Source of the DNA: Chromatiaceae bacterium
GTDB taxonomy: Bacteria; Pseudomonadota; Gammaproteobacteria; Chromatiales; Chromatiaceae
Reading direction: 5' to 3'
Assembly: GCA_024235395.1 (NCBI GenBank)
Contig: JACKMK010000002.1
Location: forward strand, 806,001 to 870,000
DNA length: 64,000 nt
The notes under the pieces were generated by a model. It made no database searches, had not been told where the DNA came from, and saw nothing but the letters and a program-made list of their open reading frames with translations. Every line of letters begins with the position of its first letter. Position 1 is the stretch's first letter. Shown piece after piece: positions 7,371 through 15,687 of the stretch. The position numbers were made by a program, and so were the translations under genes.

Positions 7371-9005
7371 TCAATGGAGGACGATTTCGTGGCCCAGGGT
7401 CTCCGCGAGGTGCGCAACCGAGAGCTTGAAATTCGTCGGGCTCATGAAATGGTAGCGGTCGAAATAGGTACCGATGGCGCGTTCGATGCCGGGCGTGAAC
7501 TCGGGGTTTACGGCATGCGTACGACCCGGGCACGACTGAGTGACCCGCCCCTTGTACACCACCTGGCGCCCGTCCTTGAACAACATATGTGCACCGGCAA
7601 ACATTGCCGCCTTGTCGTCCAGTTCCTCATACACCGCAATGTCGGCACGCGCGCCGACACCCAGGTGACCGCGGTCGCTGAGTCCGAGCAGCCGGGCGGG
7701 TGCGGCGCGGGTCATCACGGCGATATCGTTCAGGTCGTATTCGCGCTCGAGGTGACGCAACAGGCATACGTCCGCGGCTTCTGCGTTGATCCGGGAAAGC
7801 CAGCGGTTGCGGTGCTCACGATCCATCAGCAGGTGAAACAGTTCCGGATAGCGGGTGAACGGTGCCCCGTTGGGATGGTCGGTGGTGAAAAACACCCGCC
7901 AGGGGTCGTCGATCAGCAGGAACAACTCCAGGCCGATCGCCCATTGCAGCGCATTCACGTAGTTCGCGGCCCGGTAACGGTACGGCACAATGCCGCCACC
8001 CCCATCCTCGGCCTCCCAGATCACGGGTTTACGCGGGCTGGCGATGCCGCGCGCGTCGAACTGTCGCAACACGTCACCCGAGATCGTGACCGTCTGTCCG
8101 AACATCACCTGGCCGATGTCCACCGAGACGTTGCGATGCACGTTGACCGCATCGGCGAGGGCGCGTGCGCCGGACGAGAAGCCGCGTTTGCCCTCGTCGC
8201 CATAACCGTAGAACTGCACGTGCGCCAGGTGCATCGGCAGGCCGTCCGCGGCATCGATCGTTGCCAGCGCGGTCTGCACGTTGCCGGCGACGCCGAGGTT
8301 GTTGCAATGCACGTGCACCGGATGGGCGATACCCAGTTCGAACACCGCGCGCTGCACCGCGTTCAGGATGGCGCGCGAACTCACACCGTACATCGGCACC
8401 TGTTCATCGAGACTCATGTGCCGCTGATTGAACTTGAATGCCGCGGCGCCACCGGCATTGATGACCTTGACGCCGAGACAGCGTGTCGCGTGCAGCGTCC
8501 AGGCGACGTAGTCGTTGATCCGCTGCTGCTCGGCACCGTCGCGCAACAGCCGCAACAGAAAATCGTCGTTGCCGAGGATCGCGAGCCCGGCCGTATCGAT
8601 GATCGGGATGCTGGCCAGTTCGGCGTGCGCCTGGCTCGCGTTGATCGGCAGCACTGCGGGCTCGACGACGGTGGTGAAGCCCATCTCGGCGTAGCGATAA
8701 CCGGTGTCGAAGCTCGACCACTTGGCGCCGGCGAATGGCAGACGCGCGTAGCGGGCGCGTTCGGCGAGGTGCTGCTCGGGCAGCAGGACGCGCGCCCCGT
8801 TGACGTTGCCGCCGGCGATGTGGCTGTGAATATCGATCGCGCCGGCCATCATGACCTTGCCGTGCAGCTCGATGGTCTGATCGGCGCTCTGCGCGTCGCT
8901 CGGGGCCGCGCAGATCCGTTCGTCGCGTATCCAGACGTCGCGCACCTCGCCGGCGACCTCGTTCGCGGGATCGTAGACCCGAGCGCCGACCAGACGGGTC
9001 AACAT
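7371..9005 (-). CDS. fhcA: Formyltransferase/hydrolase complex subunit A
   Basis: FhcA is the amidohydrolase subunit that releases formate from formyl-methylofuran in the Fhc complex. The protein has 544 residues. Its metal-binding start is seen at about residue 55 (GAIDIHSHIAGG), with further histidine motifs in PVHVHCNN and LAHVQFYGYG, and TTDHPNGAPFTRYPE further on. It is related to subunit A of archaeal formylmethanofuran dehydrogenase. The ATG at 9005 overlaps fhcB by 7 bp. In many methylotrophs fhcA and fhcB sit beside fhcC and fhcD, but here DUF447 and mfnB follow instead. Confidence 0.93.
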   Translation of the reverse strand: MLTRLVGARVYDPANEVAGEVRDVWIRDERICAAPSDAQSADQTIELHGKVMMAGAIDIHSHIAGGNVNGARVLLPEQHLAERARYARLPFAGAKWSSFDTGYRYAEMGFTTVVEPAVLPINASQAHAELASIPIIDTAGLAILGNDDFLLRLLRDGAEQQRINDYVAWTLHATRCLGVKVINAGGAAAFKFNQRHMSLDEQVPMYGVSSRAILNAVQRAVFELGIAHPVHVHCNNLGVAGNVQTALATIDAADGLPMHLAHVQFYGYGDEGKRGFSSGARALADAVNVHRNVSVDIGQVMFGQTVTISGDVLRQFDARGIASPRKPVIWEAEDGGGGIVPYRYRAANYVNALQWAIGLELFLLIDDPWRVFFTTDHPNGAPFTRYPELFHLLMDREHRNRWLSRINAEAADVCLLRHLEREYDLNDIAVMTRAAPARLLGLSDRGHLGVGARADIAVYEELDDKAAMFAGAHMLFKDGRQVVYKGRVTQSCPGRTHAVNPEFTPGIERAIGTYFDRYHFMSPTNFKLSVAHLAETLGHEIVLH

Positions 9006-10234
9006 GTCCGACCCTCCGTCTGATCGGCGTCGAGCAGCTGCGCGACCAGCTGTGCGGTGCCGGGCAGCGAAGACGCGGCGATCGCCCGCAACGGCAGCAT
9101 GTGCACACCATCGGCACGGTGCATGTACCCGGCGCGGTGCACACCCGGGACTGCGACCGGCAGAAACACCTGCGGTGGTGCACCGTCGAACCGCATCTGC
9201 GGATGGCCGATCGCAATCGTGGGTTGGCGGCATGCCGGCGGTGGGTCGTCGCTGAGGCTACTGAACCACACCATCAGGTCGACTTCCTGATCGGCCAACA
9301 GCCGCGGGGCGGCAAAACGTACCCGGTCCTGTTCGGCGCAACCGTGCGCAAACCGGGTACGCAGACCGAATCCACAATGCCATGCACTGGCCTGCAATGC
9401 CGTTGCGGCACCGATGTCGGTCGCCAACATCAACAGCGCCGCGCGTCCACTCCCGTTGAGCTGCCCGACCAGGTCGCCTGCCGAGCGCAGCACCTGCTCC
9501 GCGAACCGGTGATCCTTCAGTAGTGGTACCAGTACCGGGTAGCGGCTGCGCAGGATCTGTTCGTGCAGGTCGACCGCACGCCGATCCGGGTTCGGCAGCG
9601 GGCGCGCACGCTGCAGCACGCGCACCTGGTCGAGGATCTCGAGCGCGTCCTGGTCGAGATGCACTACCTGTGGTGGGTGTTCCGTGTGCAGGCGGTCGGC
9701 TGCCTGCAGCAGGCGTTGTCTCAGGCGCGGCATCAGGTCGTCGGGATCGGCGCCGATCCACACGATCAGGTCGGCGCGATTGCGCACCTCGCCCAGACTG
9801 GCCGCAAACCAGCCGCTGTCCTGGTACACCGCGAGGCCGTCGGCCACAGCGGCGCCGCTGCGGTGGTCCACGACACCGCCGAACCGCTCGGCGAGTCGCA
9901 GCGCAGCGCTGCAGTCGAGCAGATCACCGACCAGGCCGTGCATCAAGGGTGCCCGGGCCGCTTCGAGCAGGGCGCGTGCCTGGTCGATTGCCTCGGTCCA
10001 GCCGACCGGCGTGCCGGCGATCGTCGGGGTGGCCTCGGTCGCCTGCAGAGCGTGCGAGAAACCGGCGGTCGCCAGCGCGCAGCGGTGCGGCTCGGTCAGC
10101 ACGTCGGCGTCGCGCTGTGGCGGTGACAGATCGTCACAAAGCAGCGCGCAAAACGGGCAGACCAGCGTGGGGCGACCGGTTGTGTCGCCGTCGAGTGCGG
10201 TGTCGTCGGATCGTGTGGCCATGGCAATGGGCAT
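8999..10234 (-). CDS. fhcB: Formyltransferase/hydrolase complex subunit B
   Basis: This 411-residue protein is the FwdB/FmdB-like subunit of the Fhc complex. It keeps an N-terminal cysteine cluster, Cys26-x2-Cys29-x3-Cys33 (CPFCALLCDD) and Cys52, like the iron-sulfur motif of molybdopterin oxidoreductases. The following domain resembles subunit B of formylmethanofuran dehydrogenase. I see no cysteine in the SGAAVADGLA stretch where archaeal enzymes bind tungsten or molybdenum, consistent with a non-redox role for bacterial Fhc. The first ATG (10234) is used; ATG at 10222 is an alternative and neither has a strong ribosome-binding site. The gene is followed directly by fhcA. Confidence 0.88.
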   Translation of the reverse strand: MPIAMATRSDDTALDGDTTGRPTLVCPFCALLCDDLSPPQRDADVLTEPHRCALATAGFSHALQATEATPTIAGTPVGWTEAIDQARALLEAARAPLMHGLVGDLLDCSAALRLAERFGGVVDHRSGAAVADGLAVYQDSGWFAASLGEVRNRADLIVWIGADPDDLMPRLRQRLLQAADRLHTEHPPQVVHLDQDALEILDQVRVLQRARPLPNPDRRAVDLHEQILRSRYPVLVPLLKDHRFAEQVLRSAGDLVGQLNGSGRAALLMLATDIGAATALQASAWHCGFGLRTRFAHGCAEQDRVRFAAPRLLADQEVDLMVWFSSLSDDPPPACRQPTIAIGHPQMRFDGAPPQVFLPVAVPGVHRAGYMHRADGVHMLPLRAIAASSLPGTAQLVAQLLDADQTEGRTC

Positions 10235-10260
10235 CCCAGCAAGAGGCGCGCCAATGGGCT

Positions 10261-11661
10261 TCAGCTGCCGGCCGCGGACTTGGTGCCTTTGGTGGATGCC
10301 GGTTCCGCATACTCGAGCCGGTCGTCGGCCTGTTCGGCCAGTGCGGCACCCCAGCGCAGCGGCTGGTCCTGGGTGTAACGTTTGCCCAGCCGCAGCGCGA
10401 TCTCCGCACGCGCGAGTTCGACACCGAGATAGAATGCATGTCCGCCGTCCTGCGCGACCTCGAGATGAGGAAACAGGGAAAACGGCTCGTCGGCGATACG
10501 ATGCAGCTCGCGGTTGTAGATATGGATGCCGTCATCGGCGACCTGGATGCGAAAATTGCGGTCCTTGACGGCTTCAGCGGCCCGCTCGATCTCGCGTCGA
10601 TCGTAGGGGAACGGTTTGCGCTCGTGCAGACCGGTCAGGCCGCCATGCAGCAACTTGGGCAGGGTGCCGTCCTCGCGGGCACGGTACATGATGCGCCGCG
10701 CCAGGTCGGCCTCGCGGATCGCCGACCGGCAATGCGGGCTGACCTGGGTGGTGAGTACCGCCGCGACGCGCAGTTCTGAAACGATACCGAACAGCACGGC
10801 GTTGATGCCACAGGTGTCCGCCTCGGTCAGCTCGGTGACGTTGCCAATGCCCATCATCAGCGCGGCGTCCGGAAGGCGTTGGCGCAGTTCGCGGTAACGC
10901 ACGATCGATTCGACGAAGCCGAAATGGATCGGCTCCATGATCGGGTCGACCAGCGCCGCGCGCCCCGCGGCGTGCAACGTCTCCCAGGCCCGCTGCAGGC
11001 TGTCGAGATCGCCGGCCTGTGCCGGAATCAGCACCGGCGTCGACGGCACTTCATCGGCGATCCACAGCGTCTGTTCGGTGAGGCTCAACAGGTAGTCGGC
11101 GCCGGCCTGGCCGGCGCGGATCAGTTCCTCATCGAGCAGCGAGTCCACGCTGACCTGCAGGCCCGCCTCCTTCAGCATCGCGACCGCCTCGGCGAGATGC
11201 GGAAAAGGCTGTTCGGGGAGGCAGCCGAGGTCGATCACCTCGGCGCCGTCCGCGCGGTGGGCGAGGGCACGGGCGAGGATGCCGTCCAGGGAGAGCCGCG
11301 GTGCGTCGACGATCTCCGCGAACAGCGTCACGTCGTGCCGGCTCAGGTCGATCGGCCGGCCTGCCTGTCCGAGCCACTCGGGCAGGTCACGCAGTTCCTC
11401 GGGTCCGCGCTCGAACGGCACGCCGAAATGGTCGCTCAACCGCGCGAGATCGCCTCGGCAGCGCCCCGGCAGGATGACCCGGTCGGCACGCCCAATGTCT
11501 GGCAGGCGCCGGAGGATCATGTCAGCGGTCATCAGTGCGGCGACCTTGAGTCCCAGCTCGCGGACCTCCCAGGAGAACGTGGGCGCCTGCAGATCGTGCA
11601 GCACACGGTGCAGGCTGGGGGCGGCCAGCGAGCCGGTCAGAAAGAGGAGATGTTCGGACAT
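10261..11661 (-). CDS. Archaeal-type dihydropteroate synthase-related protein
   Basis: The 466-residue protein has an N-terminal domain of about 130 residues and then a TIM barrel with the DHPS-like strand pattern GAEVIDLGCL, VSVDSLL, ALVDPIMEPIHFGF and MMGIGNVTELTEAD. This is the archaeal DHPS-related family, not folate FolP. In methanopterin synthesis a DHPS-type enzyme is expected to join the pterin to the ribofuranosyl-aminobenzene unit, and this family is the usual candidate. It overlaps the upstream flavoprotein gene by 25 bp and precedes fhcB by 26 bp. The C-terminus ends in a Thr/Lys/Ser-rich tail. Confidence 0.8.
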   Translation of the reverse strand: MSEHLLFLTGSLAAPSLHRVLHDLQAPTFSWEVRELGLKVAALMTADMILRRLPDIGRADRVILPGRCRGDLARLSDHFGVPFERGPEELRDLPEWLGQAGRPIDLSRHDVTLFAEIVDAPRLSLDGILARALAHRADGAEVIDLGCLPEQPFPHLAEAVAMLKEAGLQVSVDSLLDEELIRAGQAGADYLLSLTEQTLWIADEVPSTPVLIPAQAGDLDSLQRAWETLHAAGRAALVDPIMEPIHFGFVESIVRYRELRQRLPDAALMMGIGNVTELTEADTCGINAVLFGIVSELRVAAVLTTQVSPHCRSAIREADLARRIMYRAREDGTLPKLLHGGLTGLHERKPFPYDRREIERAAEAVKDRNFRIQVADDGIHIYNRELHRIADEPFSLFPHLEVAQDGGHAFYLGVELARAEIALRLGKRYTQDQPLRWGAALAEQADDRLEYAEPASTKGTKSAAGS

Positions 11662-12188
11662 GGTTCGGCGGCCGGCAGGGCGTCACGCAGCGCATCCAGG
11701 CTGGTGACGACCCGGGTGTGTTCGAACGCCTTCAGGCGCTCGGTGTTCTGCAGGTCGATCGGACGCGGATAGACCTTGACCATGCCACCCGGTGCCTTGG
11801 TGTCCATCTCGGGTGCCGCGTCGCAGGCGAACACGATGCTCGGAACCCGGCACTTGCCGGCCTGCGCATAGACGTTCGTGACCAGCGTGTCGGAAATCCC
11901 GAGGACCATCTTGGCGACGCTGTTCGAGGTGGCAGGGGCGATCACCAGCAGGTCGTACACCCCCTTGTAGAACAAGCCCACCGGCGGTGCGCTCGCAGTG
12001 CTGTCGCGAAACACCCGGAAGCGCTCCTTGAGCCGTTTGACCGGGTGGCCATAGGCCTGCAGGACCTCTGCCGCCGCCTCGCTGAGGAACAGATCGAGCA
12101 GTGGCAGGCGTTCGGCGATCTCCAGGCACTCTTCAATGTAGTGCCCTGAGCCGGTGATTGCCCATGCGATGCGTCCGCGCTCATGCAT
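11637..12188 (-). CDS. Flavoprotein, DmrB/archaeoflavoprotein AfpA family
   Basis: This 183-residue flavoprotein has the pattern of the DmrB/AfpA group: WAITGSGHYI at the N-terminus, LLVIAPATSNSVAKMVLGI around residue 84, and DTLVTNVYAQAGK. The fold is the FMN-binding HFCD/flavodoxin-like fold. DmrB-type enzymes reduce dihydromethanopterin to H4MPT, the last step of cofactor formation, and AfpA relatives are electron-transfer proteins. The context (DHPS-like, PTPS, fhcBA) favours dihydromethanopterin reduction. It overlaps the PTPS gene by 8 bp upstream and the DHPS-like gene by 25 bp downstream. Confidence 0.78.
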   Translation of the reverse strand: MHERGRIAWAITGSGHYIEECLEIAERLPLLDLFLSEAAAEVLQAYGHPVKRLKERFRVFRDSTASAPPVGLFYKGVYDLLVIAPATSNSVAKMVLGISDTLVTNVYAQAGKCRVPSIVFACDAAPEMDTKAPGGMVKVYPRPIDLQNTERLKAFEHTRVVTSLDALRDALPAAEPCPNISSF

Positions 12189-12684
12189 GCTCGATCACCC
12201 GGCCGCAGACGCCCCACTGGTTGTCGGCCTCCTCGACCGCCACCTCGAGGAAGTTCAGATTGCCGAGTGCTTCGTTGGCCCGCAGCTCGGTCAGCAGGCG
12301 GTCGCTGATGTGGCGTGCGAGCATCTCGGCCGTGGTATTCGGGATCGGCAGCAGGATGCAGCTGGTGCGGCTGAGGATGAACTGTTTGCCGTAGCTGCGG
12401 ATCTCGACGAGGTCGTCGTCCCGTACCTCGACGGCAATCTCGTCGCCGCTTTGCGGCACCAGCACACCGTCGTGCAGTTCGCGGCAGATCGCGGCCGCGA
12501 GCCGGTTCAGCAGCACAAAGTCGACCACGAACGCGTCACCGGTGTTGTCGCCGCGGGCCTCGATGCGCACGTGGAAATTGTGCCCATGGATGTTCTCGCA
12601 GACACCGTTGAACGTGATGAAATGTGCGGCGTTGAAATGCAGTTCGCCCGGACTGACGCGAACTGCATAGATGGACGTCGACAT
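12181..12684 (-). CDS. 6-pyruvoyl-tetrahydropterin synthase family protein (second copy)
   Basis: This second PTPS-family protein (167 residues) has an intact zinc-site pattern, FNAAHF and NIHGHNF, with a preceding Cys in GVCEN. The usual DH..LN motif is changed to LHDGVLVP, but a late Glu in VEEADNQWG is present. There is an inserted segment, FILSRTSCILLPIPNTTAE, between strands. The start at 12684 is chosen because MSTSIYAVRV fits the domain and GGGGA lies just upstream; an earlier ATG at 12735 adds 17 residues that look non-coding. It heads the long minus-strand C1 cofactor operon and probably acts in pterin synthesis or modification. Confidence 0.78.
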   Translation of the reverse strand: MSTSIYAVRVSPGELHFNAAHFITFNGVCENIHGHNFHVRIEARGDNTGDAFVVDFVLLNRLAAAICRELHDGVLVPQSGDEIAVEVRDDDLVEIRSYGKQFILSRTSCILLPIPNTTAEMLARHISDRLLTELRANEALGNLNFLEVAVEEADNQWGVCGRVIEHA

Positions 12685-12769
12685 GGTGTCCCCGAGGCCG
12701 GTAATACGCTCAATCAGTTGCAAGCGGCGGGCCAACAGGTCCCGCGAAGTGCTCCGCCGGCCATCCCGG

Positions 12770-14707
12770 TCAACGCGGGGGCCTGATGTCGAACCGTTTC
12801 ATTTTTCGGTACAGGGTGTTACGGCTGATGTTCAATTTCGACGCAACCCGGGTGATGTTCCAGTGGGCGGCCTCGAGTTCGCGCATGATCGCGTCGCGCT
12901 CGGCGATGTCCAGCGGGTTGCTGGGGCGGAAGCGTTGGGCGGCCTCGTTGCAGGTCGCGGCACCGAAGATCTCCTCCGGTATGTCGTCGACCCGGATCAC
13001 CGGACCGTCGCACAGGCCGATCACCGTGCGCAGCGTGCTACGCAGCTGGCGGATATTGCCCGGCCAGTCGTACTGATCGAGGACGTCCAGCGCCTGCTCG
13101 TCGATCTCGACGATCTCGGCCCCGCCGGCCTCCTGATCGAGGATGTGCTTGATCAGCTGGCGCCGGTCTTCGCGGTCGCGTAAAGGTGGCATCTGCAGGC
13201 TGATGCCGTTAAGGCGGTAGTACAGGTCTTCACGGAAGCTGCCTTCCTCGACCCGGCTGCGGATGTCCTTGTGGGTCGCGCTGATCAGGCGGATATCGAC
13301 CTTGATCGGGACCTCGCCGCCGAGCGGGATGACCTCGCGCTCCTCGAGCACCCGCAGTAGCCGGGCCTGCAGATGCAGCGGCATGTCGCCGATCTCGTCG
13401 AGGAACAGGGTGCCGGTATGGGCCTGGACGATCTTGCCGCGCGAGCCCTCACGGCTGGCACCGGTGAAGGCGCCGGACTTGTAGCCGAACAACTCGCTTT
13501 CGATCAGCGTCTCCGGTAGCGAGGCGCAGTTCACCGCAACAAAGGGTTTGTCGGCGCGGTTGCTCGAGCGGTGGACTGCCGTGGCGAACAGGTCCTTGCC
13601 GGTCCCGGTTTCGCCGAGCAGGATGAACGGGATATCGCGTTCGAGCAGCTTCTTCGCGCGCTCCACGTTGCGTCGCATGCGGGTGTCGCCGAACTCCAGC
13701 CCGTCCAGTTCCGGCGTGGCCTTGCCGCAACGACGCTGCACCTGGGCCGGACAACGGCGGTTGGCCGGGCTCTCGATGGTGCTCGCTGGCGGTTGGAAAG
13801 TCGCGAAGAAACGCCGCCCCTGGTGCGTCTCGTGCACGGTGTGCTGCGTACCGGCGCGCTGATGGGCGTTCTCCAGCGCATCGTTCATGCGGATCGTGAA
13901 CAGTTCCTCGACCGGCTTGCCGAGCAGGCTCTGGGTGTCGCTGGCATCGAGTTGGAACAACGCGCTGCGATTGGCGGCCACGATGCGCCCGTCACCATCG
14001 AACGCGATCGCGCCTTCGCCGAGCGTACTGACGAACTCCGGCCGACTGTGGAAACGCAACACATAGTTGTCGCGCATGCGACACAGGAACAACCGGTTCT
14101 CGATCAACTGCGCGGACATGTTGACCAGCACCATGGTGTGTTGTTGTGCGCGGCTGGAGTCACTCGAGGCATCCAGTACCGCCAGCAGTTCGCCGGTGGG
14201 GTCGAAGATCGGCGCCGCAGAGCAGGTCAGCTTGGTGTTCTTCGTAAAGAAGTGTTCATCCTGGTGGATGATCAGCGGACGCTTTTCGACCAGGCAGGTG
14301 CCCATGCCGTTGGTGCCCTGCGCCTGTTCCGTCCAAACTGCGCCGGTCTGCAATGCCGTTTTCGACGCGGTACCGGTGAACATCGGGTCGCCGACATAGT
14401 TGAGCACCACGCCGTCGTTGTCGGTCAGCAGGATCGCGTGACCCGAACCGGCAACCTGCTGGTAGAGATTGGTCATCTCTGCGCGAGCGATCTCGGCCAG
14501 GGTGCACAGCTTTTCCTGGCGGTCGAGCAGTTCGCTGCGGTCGACCACGATCGGTTCGGGCAGGCGCTCGGGGTCGAGTTCGTACTCGTTGATGCAACGC
14601 CGCCACGAATCGATGATCTTGGTGTTAATGGCCAGGGTCGCGGACCGGTTGCCACGAACGGCATCGGCCACTTGGCCGCCGTGGGTTTTCCCGGTGATTA
14701 GGTCCAT
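12770..14707 (-). CDS. Sigma-54 dependent activator, AcoR family (GAF-PAS-AAA-Fis)
   Basis: This 645-residue protein shows four parts. A GAF-like sensory region lies about residues 70-215 (GTNGMGTCLVE, LTCSAAPIFDPTGELL). A PAS region lies about 230-310. The AAA domain has Walker A GETGTGKD, the sigma-54 contact GAFTGA, Walker B LFLDEIGDM and the arginine finger region. A Fis-type helix-turn-helix closes the protein (ITRVASKLNISRNTLYRKM). Such activators often respond to small organic substrates such as acetoin, alcohols or aldehydes. The start ATG at 14707 has AGAGGA six bases upstream. It sits 85 bp upstream of the C1 cofactor block on the same strand, so control of C1 genes is a reasonable guess, but no ligand can be read from the sequence. 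Confidence 0.9.
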   Translation of the reverse strand: MDLITGKTHGGQVADAVRGNRSATLAINTKIIDSWRRCINEYELDPERLPEPIVVDRSELLDRQEKLCTLAEIARAEMTNLYQQVAGSGHAILLTDNDGVVLNYVGDPMFTGTASKTALQTGAVWTEQAQGTNGMGTCLVEKRPLIIHQDEHFFTKNTKLTCSAAPIFDPTGELLAVLDASSDSSRAQQHTMVLVNMSAQLIENRLFLCRMRDNYVLRFHSRPEFVSTLGEGAIAFDGDGRIVAANRSALFQLDASDTQSLLGKPVEELFTIRMNDALENAHQRAGTQHTVHETHQGRRFFATFQPPASTIESPANRRCPAQVQRRCGKATPELDGLEFGDTRMRRNVERAKKLLERDIPFILLGETGTGKDLFATAVHRSSNRADKPFVAVNCASLPETLIESELFGYKSGAFTGASREGSRGKIVQAHTGTLFLDEIGDMPLHLQARLLRVLEEREVIPLGGEVPIKVDIRLISATHKDIRSRVEEGSFREDLYYRLNGISLQMPPLRDREDRRQLIKHILDQEAGGAEIVEIDEQALDVLDQYDWPGNIRQLRSTLRTVIGLCDGPVIRVDDIPEEIFGAATCNEAAQRFRPSNPLDIAERDAIMRELEAAHWNITRVASKLNISRNTLYRKMKRFDIRPPR

Positions 14708-15255
14708 CACTATTCCTCTGTCGTATGGCACCGGTTGGCGGCAGGGCGTTGGACTGCGCTGCGGTCACCGTACCTGTAGTTATTCGACGGCGCCCCTGCC
14801 GCGACGCATCGCGTCGGCGGGCCCCGCGTTCTGACCCGGACCTGGTGGGGGTCGCGGGCCGGCCTCAATCGGCCAGGGTCGGCACATTTACAGGCCGGAT
14901 CGACCGGCCCGACGATCGCCAGATCGTTGCTTCCGGGCCCATTGCGCAGCCCACCGGTACAGCAATCCGCTCGATCGCACCGCCTTGGAAGCAATATTTA
15001 CACCATTCGCTGCGTCCGAGTGTGATCCTCGGCGCGAATTGGGTTGTCGGGATTGGGAACGCAGGTGGTCTTGAGGGCTCCTTCGCGCGACCGACCCCCT
15101 GATCAGGGGCCTTCCGACATCTCACGTCCGTATGCCGGATCTTTTGGTTCCAGTATAGAGCACGCAGCGGGTTTCGACCGTGCTCGTGCGGGTCCTTGCG
15201 CGGTGGTGGCGTCGACTGTCAGCTTTTTTTCCGCCGGCGCCGCCTGGTGCTCGAT
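14708..15255. other. Non-coding stretch upstream of the sigma-54 activator
   Basis: No convincing coding region, RNA gene or repeat was seen in this part of the roughly 1-kb gap. It would hold the promoter of the activator gene, but I could not pick out a strong -35/-10 pair. Base composition is slightly more mixed than in the flanking genes. Confidence 0.5.
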
Positions 15256-15269
15256 CTGTCGTGAGACAG
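15256..15269. promoter_or_regulatory. Short perfect dyad, possible activator binding site
   Basis: CTGTC-GTGA-GACAG is a perfect 5-4-5 inverted repeat about 40 bp upstream of a sigma-54-like promoter and about 550 bp upstream of the start of a divergently oriented sigma-54 activator gene. Such a site could bind the activator. Only one copy was noticed, so this is tentative. Confidence 0.25.
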
Positions 15270-15307
15270 CGTTGCCAATACGCTGAAAACAAAGCGAATA
15301 AATTTTT

Positions 15308-15323
15308 CGGTATGGGTTTTGCT
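15308..15323 (+). promoter_or_regulatory. Possible sigma-54 (-24/-12) promoter
   Basis: CGGTATGGGTTTTGCT has the GG and GC dinucleotides with exactly ten bases between them and a good -12 element (TTTTGCT), while the -24 element matches only partly. It lies about 67 bp before the start of a small ORF with a strong ribosome-binding site. An A/T-rich run just upstream could serve for DNA bending. Confidence 0.35.
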
Positions 15324-15389
15324 CGGATTCAGTCAAAGGCATCGGTCCCGTGCGATGCCCGGCCAGCTCAGATGTAGGAGGTGTTGGTC

Positions 15390-15596
15390 ATGAACACGCG
15401 GTTTGGTATTCAGCCCGGCGATTCCGGGGCGCCCGAAGGTCGCTCGCAGGTGATTGCGGCGCAGAGCATGGACAGCCTGTCTGGCTGTTTTTCGAGGCCA
15501 CGCGACCCACAGTATCCGCCGGCGGTCGAACGGCTGGTGTTTCCGCGTGTCGCGGATCGGCTCGGTCGCCCGATGCGCGATTGCGCCGGTCGCTGA
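15390..15596 (+). CDS. Small hypothetical protein (68 aa)
   Basis: The ATG at 15390 has a near-ideal AGGAGG eight bases upstream, the main reason to consider it real. The 68-residue product is rich in Arg, Pro and Gly, has no membrane segment and no motif that I recognise; one cysteine lies near the middle and one near the end. It stands alone between the sigma-54 activator (opposite strand) and the periplasmic protease gene (opposite strand, convergent). A perfect 8-bp hairpin follows the stop. It may be a small regulated peptide, the remnant of a longer gene, or not translated at all. Confidence 0.35.
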   Translation: MNTRFGIQPGDSGAPEGRSQVIAAQSMDSLSGCFSRPRDPQYPPAVERLVFPRVADRLGRPMRDCAGR

Positions 15597-15621
15597 TCCC
15601 GGGTACAGGCGCGACCCGGGA
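15597..15621 (+). terminator. Hairpin directly after the small ORF
   Basis: TCCCGGGT and ACCCGGGA form a perfect 8-bp stem with a 9-base loop right after the stop codon. There is no T-run behind it, so it is a weak intrinsic terminator candidate or a 3'-end stabilising structure. Confidence 0.35.
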
Positions 15622-15687
15622 CAGCCGGATCGCAGTGGATGCCGCGGAGCGATCGATTGTCACCGGGCGGTGTCGACCCTCGCGCGG

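Noticed and set aside
12685..12735. Upstream ATG extending the second PTPS protein by 17 residues
   Set aside because: The extra residues do not fit the domain start and a ribosome-binding site precedes the later ATG.
15103..15342. 79-residue minus-strand frame in the gap after the sigma-54 activator
   Set aside because: It has no ribosome-binding site and no family resemblance, and it would cover the likely sigma-54 promoter on the other strand.
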